From: Candidatus Methylomirabilota bacterium
GTDB lineage: Bacteria; Methylomirabilota; Methylomirabilia; Methylomirabilales; 2-02-FULL-66-22
Length of the DNA stretch: 14,974 nucleotides
Direction: 5' to 3'
NCBI GenBank assembly: GCA_016208645.1
Contig: JACQXP010000197.1
Span: 1-14,974, forward strand
Under the pieces are notes generated by a model. The model saw nothing but the letters and a program-made list of their open reading frames with translations. It did not search any database and was not told the origin of the DNA. Below are positions 1 to 7,427 of this stretch, piece by piece (position 1 is the stretch's first letter; each line of letters opens with the position of its first letter). A program made the translations under genes and the position numbers.

Positions 1-1
1 C

Positions 2-982
2 AGTCTTCTGGCAGCGATCCTGATCGCGTTCGTCCTCCTCCCTCTTACGCCGCCTGCCCTGGCCGCCAGTGAACCCGAGGTCGCCAACCCGCATTTCCCC
101 AGGCCGCCCGCCCTGCAGGCCCACGTGGAATTCTGGAAGCGGATCTACGCCGAGTTCGGGGTGGGTGACTTCGTCCTCCACGACCGGGAGAATCTTGCCG
201 TGCTCTACGACGTGGTGCAGACGACCGGCACCACGAACCAGCACCGCGCCGCCGAGATGGCCAAGCCGGAGATCCGGCGCCTGCGGGCCAAGTACGAGGC
301 GATCCTCACCAGCCTGGCCCGGGGCGTGCCGCCCGAGGACCTGGGGCTCGCGGGACGCTGGGTGGCCCAGGCGTGGGGCTGTCCCTGCCCGGCGGAGGTC
401 CTGAACCGCGCGGCCGCCAACATCCGGGTCCAGCAGGGACTCCGGGAAAAGGTGGACGAGGGCATGCAGCGAGCCCGCGGGTTGCTGCCCCGCATCCTCT
501 CGATCCTTCGCCGCCACAACGTCCCAGAGGAGCTGGCTGCCCTGCCGCTGGTGGAATCCACCTTCAACCCCCAGGCGCGCTCCAAGGCGTGCGCGGTCGG
601 CCTCTGGCAGTTCATCCGGTCCACGGGGAAGCGCTACCTCAGCATCACGCGTCGGCGCGATGACCGCCGTGACCCCATCCGGGCCACCGAGGCCGCCGCG
701 CGGCTGCTCCGGCACAACTACGAGGCCCTGGGGTCGTGGCCCCTGGCCATCATCGCGTACAACCACGGCCGGGGAGGGATCCTGTCGGCCCGGGCCGCCG
801 TGGGCAGCAGCGCCATCGAGGAGATCATCGCCCGCTACACCGGTCCCCGATTCGGCTTCGCCTCCAAGAACTTTTACGCCGAGTTTCTGGCCGCCCTCGA
901 GCTGGTCCACCCGACGATCCTCGAGCATTCCCGGCAGTCGCACGACCTCAAGCGCCAGTCCCGGCCCATGCGGCAGGGGTAA
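2..982 (+). CDS. Secreted lytic transglycosylase (MltD/Slt-like), 5' end outside window
   Basis: This is a peptidoglycan-cleaving lytic transglycosylase acting in the periplasm. The frame is open from the first bases of the window, so the start codon lies upstream. The first visible residues are a hydrophobic signal-peptide core ending in a PPALA-A cleavage-like site, so only the extreme N-terminus is missing. The SLT fold follows. The catalytic Glu (codon 554-556) sits in LPLVESTFNPQARS, followed by the GLWQFIRSTGKRY motif and later by AYNHGRGG, all standard marks of family 1 transglycosylases. The usual GA before GLWQF reads CAV here. The C-terminus (NFYAEFLAALELVHP) is typical, but no LysM repeats follow. 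The gene ends at TAA 980-982. Its frame and motifs exclude a shorter internal GTG start at 125, which would cut off the signal peptide. Family assignment is firm; the exact subfamily is not. Confidence 0.9.
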   Translation, partial: SLLAAILIAFVLLPLTPPALAASEPEVANPHFPRPPALQAHVEFWKRIYAEFGVGDFVLHDRENLAVLYDVVQTTGTTNQHRAAEMAKPEIRRLRAKYEAILTSLARGVPPEDLGLAGRWVAQAWGCPCPAEVLNRAAANIRVQQGLREKVDEGMQRARGLLPRILSILRRHNVPEELAALPLVESTFNPQARSKACAVGLWQFIRSTGKRYLSITRRRDDRRDPIRATEAAARLLRHNYEALGSWPLAIIAYNHGRGGILSARAAVGSSAIEEIIARYTGPRFGFASKNFYAEFLAALELVHPTILEHSRQSHDLKRQSRPMRQG

Positions 983-1176
983 TCCGCGACCGATCGTGGC
1001 CGTCAGAAGAAGCGTGTCATCAGGTGGACATCTACGCCATGCGCGACCGTGTGGAGTGGACGCCGCGCCCCTACCAGTGGATCCTCCTCCACGGCGCGGG
1101 CCTGAAGTAGCCCGGAAATTCCGGCTGAACCACCGACAGGGCAGCTTGGTGGTGAGAACTCCGGACCCGAAAACAC
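983..1176. other. Short convergent spacer
   Basis: About 190 bases lie between the transglycosylase stop and the terminator hairpin. Another forward frame stays open to a TAG at 1108-1110 and would encode a tail ending in WILLHGAGLK. It has no start with a ribosome binding site and no family that I recognise. I see no convincing gene here. Confidence 0.4.
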
Positions 1177-1207
1177 GAATGCCGGGGCCTCTTTCGCCCC
1201 GGCATTC
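1177..1207. terminator. Strong hairpin terminator between convergent genes
   Basis: A perfect 12-bp inverted repeat (GAATGCCGGGGC at 1177-1188, its complement at 1196-1207) with a 7-nt loop lies between the ends of two convergent genes. Read on the minus strand, the stem is followed by GTGTTTTCGG, a short U-tract, so it is a better intrinsic terminator for the TPR lipoprotein gene. On the plus strand no U-run follows, but the stem could still stop transcription of the transglycosylase gene. Confidence 0.75.
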
Positions 1208-1233
1208 TCGCCAGCGGTGGTGAGCCGACCGGT

Positions 1234-2040
1234 TCAGCGGCTGGCCTGGACGAGTCCCTCCCTCGCATCGGCCAGGTCCGGCTGCAGTTGCAGGGCACGC
1301 CGGAATTCCGCCCGCGCCCGTACCCGATCGCCCAGTTTGAGGGAGGTCCAGCCCAGGCCGTTGTGCAGCCCGTGCCAGTCGGGCCGGGCCGCCACGCCCT
1401 TCAGGAACTGCTCCCGGGCCTTCCCGTACTGTCCGAGGTAGAAGAGGGTCCAGGCGTACCGGCTGCGGACGTCCTCCACGTCCTTCGTCGGGGTCTGCAG
1501 GGCGTGTCCCTCGCCCTCTTTCGTCAGCCGCTCCAGGTGCGGAAGGGCCTCGGCATATTGCCCCAGCTCGAACAGCGAGTAGGCGAGGCCCACGGCCGCG
1601 TCCCGGTACCGCGCGTCCAGATCCAGGGCCTCCCGGAACGCCTCCACGGCCAGGTGGTACCGGCCGACCCGGTAGCGGCTCCACCCCAGGCCGTTGTAGA
1701 GTCCTTCCCACCTCGGCTGCCTTTCGATGGTGAGCCGGAAGTGCCGCGTCGCCTGCGCGTAGTCGCCGGCGTGGTAGTAGCTCCATGCCAGGTGCGCCTG
1801 GGCATCGTCGAAGGTGGGCTCGAGCGCCAGGGCGCGCTGGAACAGGGGAATCGCCCCCGCGTAGTCCCTCGCCCGATACCGCTCCAGGCCGTCCTCATAG
1901 CTCCGCTGGGCCCGGTAGCCCTGCTCGAACTTCTCGGTGATCTGCGACCACGTCGTGCCCCCGCATCCACCGAAGAGTACGGCGAGCCCCAGGAGGAGCG
2001 CCGCCCCGATGTTCGCTCGTTTCCTGCGCTGGCCGGTCAT
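1234..2040 (-). CDS. TPR-repeat lipoprotein
   Basis: The 268-residue protein starts with positively charged residues, a hydrophobic stretch (about 11-24) and a lipobox-like LFGGC with Cys26, so it is probably a membrane-anchored lipoprotein on the periplasmic side. From about residue 45 to the end it is built of tetratricopeptide repeats, with roughly six visible (for example GDYAQATRHFRLTI, GRYHLAVEAFREAL, GQYGKAREQFLKGV, GDRVRARAEFRRAL). Such proteins act as protein-binding scaffolds; no enzymatic domain is present. The ATG is preceded by AAGGAAG at normal spacing. The gene follows the repeat-protein gene by only 15 bases on the same strand, so the two are almost certainly co-transcribed and may work together. 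The partner and the role are unknown. Confidence 0.9.
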   Translation of the reverse strand: MTGQRRKRANIGAALLLGLAVLFGGCGGTTWSQITEKFEQGYRAQRSYEDGLERYRARDYAGAIPLFQRALALEPTFDDAQAHLAWSYYHAGDYAQATRHFRLTIERQPRWEGLYNGLGWSRYRVGRYHLAVEAFREALDLDARYRDAAVGLAYSLFELGQYAEALPHLERLTKEGEGHALQTPTKDVEDVRSRYAWTLFYLGQYGKAREQFLKGVAARPDWHGLHNGLGWTSLKLGDRVRARAEFRRALQLQPDLADAREGLVQASR

Positions 2041-2055
2041 CGTGCGACTTCCTTG

Positions 2056-3066
2056 CTATTGCGTGGTGCTGGTGGAGGTGGTGGCCGACCCGGTCTCGGT
2101 CGCGGTGCTGCCGGTCGTGGTCGTGCCGCCCGTTGTGGTGCCATCGGTCGTCGTGCCGCCGGTCAGCCCGCTCTCGCTGTCCTCGGCTTCTGCCTCACTG
2201 TCGCGGGCCGCCCGTTGCGCCTCGTGGACGGCCGCACTGACCGCCGGCCCGATCTTGTCGCCCGCGGCCCGGGCAGCCGTCTTGGCCTCATGGGCCGCGG
2301 TCGAGACGGCCTGCCCCATGTTCTTGGGCGACTGCGTCGTGGTCGTAGTGCTACTGCGGGTCGCGGTTCCACTCGCCCGGGTGGAGGTCGTCCCGGATCG
2401 GGTCGAGGTGGACGACGTGGTGGACGTCGAGGTCGCGCTCGTGGTGCCGGACGTGCTGCTGCCGGTTCCGGCGGTGGAGGAACCGCTCGTCTTCCCCTGG
2501 GCGTTGTGCACGGCCGAACTTACGGCCTGGCCCAGGTTGCTGAAGCCGGCCTCCTGCGCCGCCCCCTTGCCCGCATGGGCAGTTGAGGTGGCGGCTTCGG
2601 AGACCGCGTTGCCGACCCCGCGGCCGGCGTGACCATGGCCCTGACCCGCATCGCGGCCGGCATCGCTATCCCGGCCGCCCCGCGAAGAGCCCCGCCCATC
2701 GTCGCCGCGGCCATCGGCATGCCCTCCAGACCGGTCGCCACGGTCCGCACTGCGGGCGCCGGTATCCGCACTCCGTCCATCGTGGCCGCCGCCGCGGCCA
2801 CTGTCCGCCCCGTGGCCGGAATCGGACCCGCCGCGGCCACTGTCGGAGTCACCGCGCCCGCCGCCGTGGCCACCACTGCCACTGCTCCCGCCCCCGTGGC
2901 CGCCGCCGCTGTTGCCACCACCCCCCTCACCGTCGCCACCGCCGCCTCCCTTGGCGTGGGCAATGCCGGGATCGGCGAGACCGAATGGCAAATGAAGATC
3001 GGCCAGGAATGGCACGATCAACACGGCCAGGATCGGAGCAATCAGCCTCCGCATGATCTTCCTCAT
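2056..3066 (-). CDS. Secreted low-complexity Gly/Asp/His- and Thr/Ser-rich repeat protein
   Basis: I do not recognise a family for this 336-residue protein. The start is placed at the ATG of MRKIMRRLIAPILAVLIVPF because GAGGAGGAAC lies just upstream; the longer open frame to 3198 lacks such a site. Residues 1-38 form a signal peptide ending in IAHA. Residues 39-150 are glycine-rich with Asp, Ser, His and Arg, which might bind metal or stay unfolded. Four short Ala-rich repeats of the form G-x-AVS-x-A-x-H-x-A appear at about 151-166, 178-190, 250-262 and 272-284, separated by Thr/Ser-rich linkers (about 192-246 and 301-336). The composition suggests an extracytoplasmic, perhaps cell-surface or matrix, protein. 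It is the first gene of an operon with the TPR lipoprotein. Codon-position bias, the signal peptide and the ribosome binding site make it a real gene despite the low complexity. Confidence 0.8.
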   Translation of the reverse strand: MRKIMRRLIAPILAVLIVPFLADLHLPFGLADPGIAHAKGGGGGDGEGGGGNSGGGHGGGSSGSGGHGGGRGDSDSGRGGSDSGHGADSGRGGGHDGRSADTGARSADRGDRSGGHADGRGDDGRGSSRGGRDSDAGRDAGQGHGHAGRGVGNAVSEAATSTAHAGKGAAQEAGFSNLGQAVSSAVHNAQGKTSGSSTAGTGSSTSGTTSATSTSTTSSTSTRSGTTSTRASGTATRSSTTTTTQSPKNMGQAVSTAAHEAKTAARAAGDKIGPAVSAAVHEAQRAARDSEAEAEDSESGLTGGTTTDGTTTGGTTTTGSTATETGSATTSTSTTQ

Positions 3067-3134
3067 GACTTGTTCCTCCTCAGCAGATGCCGGTGAAGCG
3101 TGCAAGGACAATCTAGTCGCCGAGGTCAGGGAGT

Positions 3135-3151
3135 AGCAAGTCTTATTCCAA
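3135..3151 (-). promoter_or_regulatory. Putative sigma-54 (-24/-12) promoter
   Basis: Read on the minus strand the site is TTGGAATAAGACTTGCT. It has the GG and GC dinucleotides exactly ten bases apart, as sigma-54 promoters require, and matches the YTGGCACGRNNNTTGCW consensus at all fixed positions except three. Transcription would start near 3124, giving a leader of about 58 bases before the repeat-protein ATG at 3066. The match is by eye; no activator gene is in the window. Confidence 0.5.
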
Positions 3152-3594
3152 ATCGTCAGGGGGGATCGTACCTTGAAAATCAAGAAGTTTTTCCGCATAG
3201 ACGGCCTGAAAAATCTAGTGTTTCGGAAAAAATTTCCTCCAGCATTGTCGTTTCTTACCAGGGGGGGTTAATTCATGTGGCTCGATTTGCGTCAAGTGGG
3301 CGAATTACCTGCGACCAACCTGTGCTGGAACTACACAGTCTTGAAGATGTCCGACCCCCCCTCAAAGCTGTCGGCCGAGCGAGGCACGCGTGCCCCTCTC
3401 TGACGGATCTGGCAGGTCCTGACTCCCCTGGGGGGCCCGGTCCGGTGCCGGAAGCCGTGGACGGCTCGCGCCCGGCTGAAATCCCTTCGACATTGCCGGG
3501 TTGAGCGGCTATCATCCCGAGGCAGGCAAGAGAAGCCGGGGCCAGCGAACGTGCCGGCCGCATCCGGGCCGTGGTTATTCCATGGGGGCAGGCG
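3152..3594. other. Divergent intergenic region, no gene seen
   Basis: This stretch separates the minus-strand repeat-protein operon from the plus-strand hydro-lyase genes. It contains an A/T-rich patch (about 3170-3275) unlike its GC-rich surroundings, which fits a promoter zone. A weak sigma-70-like plus-strand promoter is possible: TTGAAA at 3173-3178, a 17-base spacer, then CATAGA. A 12-base palindrome, GGCACGCGTGCC, lies at 3383-3394. The open frames here show no recognisable protein and no ribosome binding site that would support a gene. Confidence 0.5.
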
Positions 3595-4110
3595 ATGCTG
3601 AGCGGAACAGTGACGTCAGTCTTCGGCAACGACATCAACACCGATGACATCATCCCGGCGATGTACCTGATCAAGAGTGATGATCCGGAGTACTTCGCCA
3701 CCTACGCCTTCGTGAAATTCGACCCCGACTTCCGCACTCGCTGCCTGAAGAGCCAGGCCAACATCATCGTGGCGGGCAAGAACTTCGCCTGTGGCTCCAG
3801 CCGGGAGCAGGCGGTGTACACGTTGCAGTTCAACCGGGTGGTGTGCGTGATCGCGCAATCCTTTCCCGACATCTTCTACCGGAACTGCCTGGCCAACGGC
3901 CTCCCGCTGGTCACCCTGGAGGACACGAGCGGCCTCGCGCTGGACGATCGGCTCGAGATTGATCTGGACGCCGGCCTCATCCGCAATCGGACACGGAACA
4001 CCAGCCACCCGTTCCAGATGAAGACCGACGATCGCCGGACATTCCAGGCGGGGGGAATGACCGCCCGCGTCCGCGCGCACCTCGAAGAGATCCTGACCCG
4101 GCAGGGATGA
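3595..4110 (+). CDS. Aconitase-family hydro-lyase, small subunit (LeuD-like)
   Basis: The 171-residue protein is the swivelling small subunit of a two-subunit isopropylmalate isomerase/homoaconitase-type enzyme, which moves a hydroxyl group by dehydration and rehydration. Diagnostic stretches are GNDINTDDIIPAMYL (11-25) and GKNFACGSSREQA (61-73), the latter carrying the conserved CGSSRE substrate-contact loop. Length agrees with the short (about 165 residue) LeuD class. The ATG at 3595 is preferred over a GTG at 3571 because a G-rich ribosome binding site (GGGGGCAGG) precedes it and homologous proteins begin near this point. The large subunit follows after 34 bases. The order small-then-large is the reverse of the common leuC-leuD order, and no leuA or leuB gene is nearby, so the substrate could be isopropylmalate or another 2-hydroxyacid. 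The symbol is therefore left blank. Confidence 0.9.
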   Translation: MLSGTVTSVFGNDINTDDIIPAMYLIKSDDPEYFATYAFVKFDPDFRTRCLKSQANIIVAGKNFACGSSREQAVYTLQFNRVVCVIAQSFPDIFYRNCLANGLPLVTLEDTSGLALDDRLEIDLDAGLIRNRTRNTSHPFQMKTDDRRTFQAGGMTARVRAHLEEILTRQG

Positions 4111-4144
4111 CCGGGCATAGACATCGCGCCAGTGGAGTGGGCCC

Positions 4145-5485
4145 ATGGGACAGACACTCGTGGAGAAGATCGTCTCACGGCAGGCAGGCCGGCCGGTGCA
4201 CGCCGGCGACCTGATAGGGCGGCTGCCCATCACGAAGCTGTTTTTCAATGACGTGATCGGTCCGCCGGCCATCAAGGGCCTCGCCAACCTGTTCGGCGAG
4301 ACGTTCAAGCGGCACGGCAAGCCCGTCCAGGTCTTCGATCGCCGCCGGATCTTCTTCCTCCCCGATCACTCCGTGCCCGCCCTGTCGGTGGAGGTGGCGG
4401 AGGGCGTGGATCTCATGGAGGCCTTCGGCCGCGAGCAGGGGGTCAAGGTCTACCGGGAGGGAGACGGGATCGAGCACGTGGTCCTGATCGAGGGCGGACA
4501 CATCGTCCCATGGGACATCGTCCTGGGAACCGACTCCCATACCTGCACGAACGGCGCGATGGGCGCGCTGGCCTTCGGCGTGGGCACCACCGAGGGCGTG
4601 TACGCCCTGACCACCGGGCATCTCTACGACTTCGTGGTCCCGGAGACGATCCGGTTCGAGCTGACCGGGACCTTCGGGAAGGGCGTCTACTCCAAGGATC
4701 TCATCCTGTACGTCATCGGAAAGATGGGGGCGGGGGGCTGCTCCCGGCGCGTTGCCGAGTTCGTGGGGGACGGGGTCCGGCGGATGAGCATGGACGCCCG
4801 CACCACGATCTGCAACATGGCCGTCGAGATGAGCGGACGCACCGGGATCATGCCCTACGATGAAACCCTCGGGGCCTACCTCAAGGGGCGGGCCCAGTGG
4901 CCGGTGGAGCCCATCGAGAGCGATCCCGACGCGCGCTACGCCGACCGGATGACCGTGGACCTCTCGTCCCTGGAGCCGATGATCTCCTTCCCGCACAAGC
5001 CGGCGAACGCCACCCCGGTGTCGCGGGTAGAGGAGATGATCGCGCGCAGCCAGGCGCAGCCCACCCCGGATTTCCCGGCCGTGACGAGCGACAGGATCAC
5101 CGACGCGTTCCTGGGGGCCTGCACCAACGCCCGCTACGAGGACCTGGTGGAGGCGGCGAAGGTCATGCGGGGGCACAAGGTGCACCCGGACGTCTCCTTC
5201 GTGGTGATTCCCGCCAGCCGGAAGGTGTACGAGCGCGCCATGGACGAGGGCATCCTCCAGGTCTTCGTCAAGGCCGGGGCCAACGTGGAGTCGTCCAACT
5301 GCGGCCCCTGCTTCGGTTCTCACATGGGGGTCCTGTCCAGGAACGCGCAGATGATCAGCAGCAGCAACCGCAACTACCAGGGGCGCATGGGCTCGCGGGA
5401 AGCGCGGATCTTCCTGGCCAGCCCGGCCACGGTGACGGCCAGCGCCATCGAGGGCCGACTCGCCGACCCCCGCAAGTATCTCTGA
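4145..5485 (+). CDS. Aconitase-family hydro-lyase, large subunit (LeuC-like)
   Basis: The 446-residue protein is the 4Fe-4S catalytic subunit that pairs with the preceding small subunit. The cluster ligands are visible: Cys326 in FLGACTNAR, and Cys386 and Cys389 in NCGPCFG. LGTDSHTCTNGAMGALAFGVGTTE (about 128-150) and NRNYQGRMGS (about 408-417) are the other family signatures. Length is near that of the shorter (about 420 residue) archaeal-type LeuC/HacA group rather than the longer enterobacterial LeuC. The ATG lies ten bases after a GGAG. It forms an operon with the small subunit. Without leucine- or lysine-pathway neighbours, 3-isopropylmalate dehydratase is the default call; homoaconitase, dimethylmalate-type or other hydroxyacid dehydratase activity cannot be excluded from sequence alone. 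Confidence 0.9.
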   Translation: MGQTLVEKIVSRQAGRPVHAGDLIGRLPITKLFFNDVIGPPAIKGLANLFGETFKRHGKPVQVFDRRRIFFLPDHSVPALSVEVAEGVDLMEAFGREQGVKVYREGDGIEHVVLIEGGHIVPWDIVLGTDSHTCTNGAMGALAFGVGTTEGVYALTTGHLYDFVVPETIRFELTGTFGKGVYSKDLILYVIGKMGAGGCSRRVAEFVGDGVRRMSMDARTTICNMAVEMSGRTGIMPYDETLGAYLKGRAQWPVEPIESDPDARYADRMTVDLSSLEPMISFPHKPANATPVSRVEEMIARSQAQPTPDFPAVTSDRITDAFLGACTNARYEDLVEAAKVMRGHKVHPDVSFVVIPASRKVYERAMDEGILQVFVKAGANVESSNCGPCFGSHMGVLSRNAQMISSSNRNYQGRMGSREARIFLASPATVTASAIEGRLADPRKYL

Positions 5486-5611
5486 CGGTCTGCTCGGAAG
5501 GTCTCGCTAGTCCGCCTCTGACGAGTCGGAGGTCGCATCCAACAGCGGTCCACACCAGGGCAAATGGTGAGCCCACGGAGGGGCTCAACCGGATGAAGCG
5601 AACCGCCCGCC

Positions 5612-7054
5612 ATGAAGAATTCCTTCCCGCGTCCGCCGAACGTCGTCCTCATCTCCACCTATGAACTTGGCCGGCAGCCGTTTGGGCTGGCCTCCCCGGC
5701 TGCCTGGCTCCGCCACGCCGGAGGCGTGGTCACGTGCCTGGACGTGACCGTCCAGCGCCTCGACGAGGAGGCGATCCGGGCAGCCCACCTGGTCGCCTTC
5801 TACATCCCCATGCACACGGCCACCCGCCTGGCCTCGGCCCTCGTCCCCCGCATCAAGGCCCTGAACCCCGACGCCCACCTCTGCTTCTACGGGCTCTACG
5901 CCCCAGTCAACGAAGGCTACCTCCGCTCGCTCGGCGCCGACACGATCCTGGGCGGGGAGTTCGAGGCGGGCCTGGTCGGCCTCGTCACCCGACTGTCGGA
6001 GGAAGGGAACGGCGCCGGCTCCTCTCCACAGCGTGAGCCTCTGATCTCCCTCGACCGGCAAAGGTTCCTGGTCCCGGACCGGAGTGGCCTGGTGGCGCTG
6101 TCGCGATACGCGTCCCTGACCCTGCCGGACGGCCGGTGCCGCACGGTCGGCTATACCGAGGCCAGCCGGGGCTGCAAGCACCTGTGCCGCCATTGCCCAG
6201 TCGTCCCCGTGTACGGAGGGCAGTTCCGGATCGTCCAGCGCGACGTCGTGCTGGAGGACATCCGGGGGCAGGTCGCGGCCGGGGCGGACCACATGACCTT
6301 CGGGGACCCGGATTTCTTCAACGGCGTCGGCCACGCCCTGACCCTGGTGCGGGCCCTTCACGCAGCGTTCCCCGGCCTGACCTATGACGTGACCATCAAG
6401 ATCGAGCACCTCTTGCGGCACGCCGAGCACCTGCCCGTCCTCCGCGACGCGGGCTGCCTGTTCGTGACGAGCGCCGTGGAGTCTTTGGACAATCGCGTCC
6501 TGGCCCTCTTGGACAAGGGCCACACCCGCACGGATTTCGAAAAGGTCGTTCGACTCTTCCGGTCGGTGGGGCTCGTCCTCTGCCCGACCTTCGTGGCGTT
6601 CACCCCGTGGATCTCGCTCGAGGGCTACCAGGAGCTGCTCGCCACCTTGGCGGAACTGGACCTCGTCGAGCACGTCGCCCCGATCCAACTGGCCATCCGG
6701 CTGCTGATCCCGGCCGGCTCCCGGCTGCTGGAGCTTCCGGAGGTGCGTGATCTCGTGGAGGGTTTTGACGAGGTGCTCCTGAGCTACCGCTGGCGCCACC
6801 CCGACCCCCGGGTGGACCGCCTCCAGGAAGAGGTCCAGGCGCTGGTGAAGCTCGAAGGGGCCCGGGGGGCCAGCCGGCGGGAGATCTTCGGCAAGGCGTG
6901 GCTGTTGGCCGAGCAGGCTGCGGGCGAGAGGCGCCGGCCCCGTCCCCCACGACCACGGGGCCCGGCCCGCACGCTAATCCCCCTCATGAGCGAACCCTGG
7001 TACTGCTGAGCGGAGCCCACCGAGGAGCAGTTGGCTCCTCTCGCCCCCTGCTGA
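5612..7054 (+). CDS. CUAEP-tail radical SAM selenoprotein (Sec at codon 7007-7009)
   Basis: A stop-codon reading gives 465 residues; decoding TGA 7007-7009 as selenocysteine gives 480. Residues 1 to about 130 resemble a cobalamin-binding-type Rossmann domain (VVLISTYELG, PAAWLRHAGG), without the DxHxxG motif. The radical SAM domain has the CxxxCxxC cluster motif at Cys188, Cys192 and Cys195 (CKHLCRHC), binding the 4Fe-4S cluster that cleaves S-adenosylmethionine. The C-terminus runs SEPWYC465-Sec466-A-E-P, then TEEQLAPLAPC and a TGA at 7052-7054. This is the hallmark of the family annotated as CUAEP/CCAEP-tail radical SAM (seleno)proteins, in which Cys or Sec occupies that position. The substrate is unknown. 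Spacing from the hydro-lyase is 126 bases, so co-transcription is possible but unproven. No Sec-synthesis gene (selA, selB, selC, selD) is in the window. The family call is strong; the recoding is inferred from frame continuity, tail identity and the downstream hairpin. Confidence 0.88.
7007..7009 (+). other. In-frame UGA predicted to be decoded as selenocysteine
   Basis: The codon follows TGC (Cys465) and is followed in the same frame by GCG GAG CCC (Ala-Glu-Pro), producing Cys-Sec-Ala-Glu-Pro. An accidental stop would not be expected to be followed by exactly the conserved family residues. Confidence 0.85.
7022..7040 (+). promoter_or_regulatory. Candidate bacterial SECIS hairpin
   Basis: GAGGAGC (7022-7028) pairs perfectly with GCTCCTC (7034-7040) around the 5-base loop AGTTG. 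The apical loop begins 19 bases after the UGA and has a G at its second position. This fits the general description of bacterial SECIS elements: a short stem-loop within the coding region just after UGA, with a G among the first two loop bases. A lower helix could form from 7010-7012 with 7042-7044. A competing pairing, GGAGCC with GGCTCC, is also possible. The SelB-tRNA complex would bind here. Confidence 0.7.
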
Positions 7055-7427
7055 GCAATCCCTACAGGAACCACCGCCGCTGGAGCCCATCCAGGCCGCC
7101 CGCTGTGAATCCTGTTGCCTCTCACGTCCCCCCTTACATGTCCGCGGCGTTCCCCCGGCATTTACCTCAGGGCGGCGTCGAAATTTCCCCTACAGGCGGA
7201 GACGACTCAAGCCAACTCGGATTCCGGCGACGCCAACAAGTATAATAAGTATCCTACGTCCCCTCGTCTCTGTCTCTGTGATGTCAGGTCGGGTCGTGAA
7301 TCCGGAACTCCCCGTTCCCGCTGTGTGCAGAGGGGACCAGGCTTCCTACGTCTCCTTGCCACTTGGGCCGGCCGACCTCGCGCGGTCTCTGTCTTCCACT
7401 GTCTGGCGGCGTACGGGGACAGTCAGA
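7055..7427. other. Convergent spacer without recognisable gene
   Basis: About 370 bases separate the selenoprotein gene from the convergent ChrB-domain gene. Open frames here look random. I looked for a tRNA-Sec T-arm on both strands and found none. A perfect TATAAT occurs at 7241-7246 but has no -35 partner and no gene downstream. An imperfect nested inverted repeat (ACTGTC 7398-7403 with GACAGT 7418-7423) near the ChrB stop codon may aid termination; it lacks a T-run. Confidence 0.45.

Noticed and set aside
736..1110. Plus-strand open frame extending past the transglycosylase stop.
   Set aside because: Most of it is the shifted frame of the transglycosylase (Arg/Pro-rich); the unique tail has no start site and no recognisable homology.
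1288..2632. Long plus-strand frames opposite the TPR lipoprotein and repeat-protein genes.
   Set aside because: They are antisense shadows with Val/Ala/Arg-rich random composition; the minus-strand genes have signal sequences, repeats and ribosome binding sites.
3383..3394. 12-base palindrome GGCACGCGTGCC as an operator.
   Set aside because: Palindromes of this length are expected several times in a window of this size; no repeat copy or promoter overlaps it.
7052..7108. The second TGA of the selenoprotein repeats the CTGCTGAGC context of the first and could also be recoded.
   Set aside because: The 17 codons that follow show no family-like sequence and no matching hairpin; nine shared bases are weak evidence.
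7241..7246. Perfect TATAAT on the plus strand.
   Set aside because: There is no acceptable -35 box at 16-18 bases and no plus-strand gene downstream for several hundred bases.
7055..7427. Possible tRNA-Sec gene next to the selenoprotein.
   Set aside because: No GGTTCRAnnCC-type T-arm with a matching acceptor or long variable arm was found on either strand.
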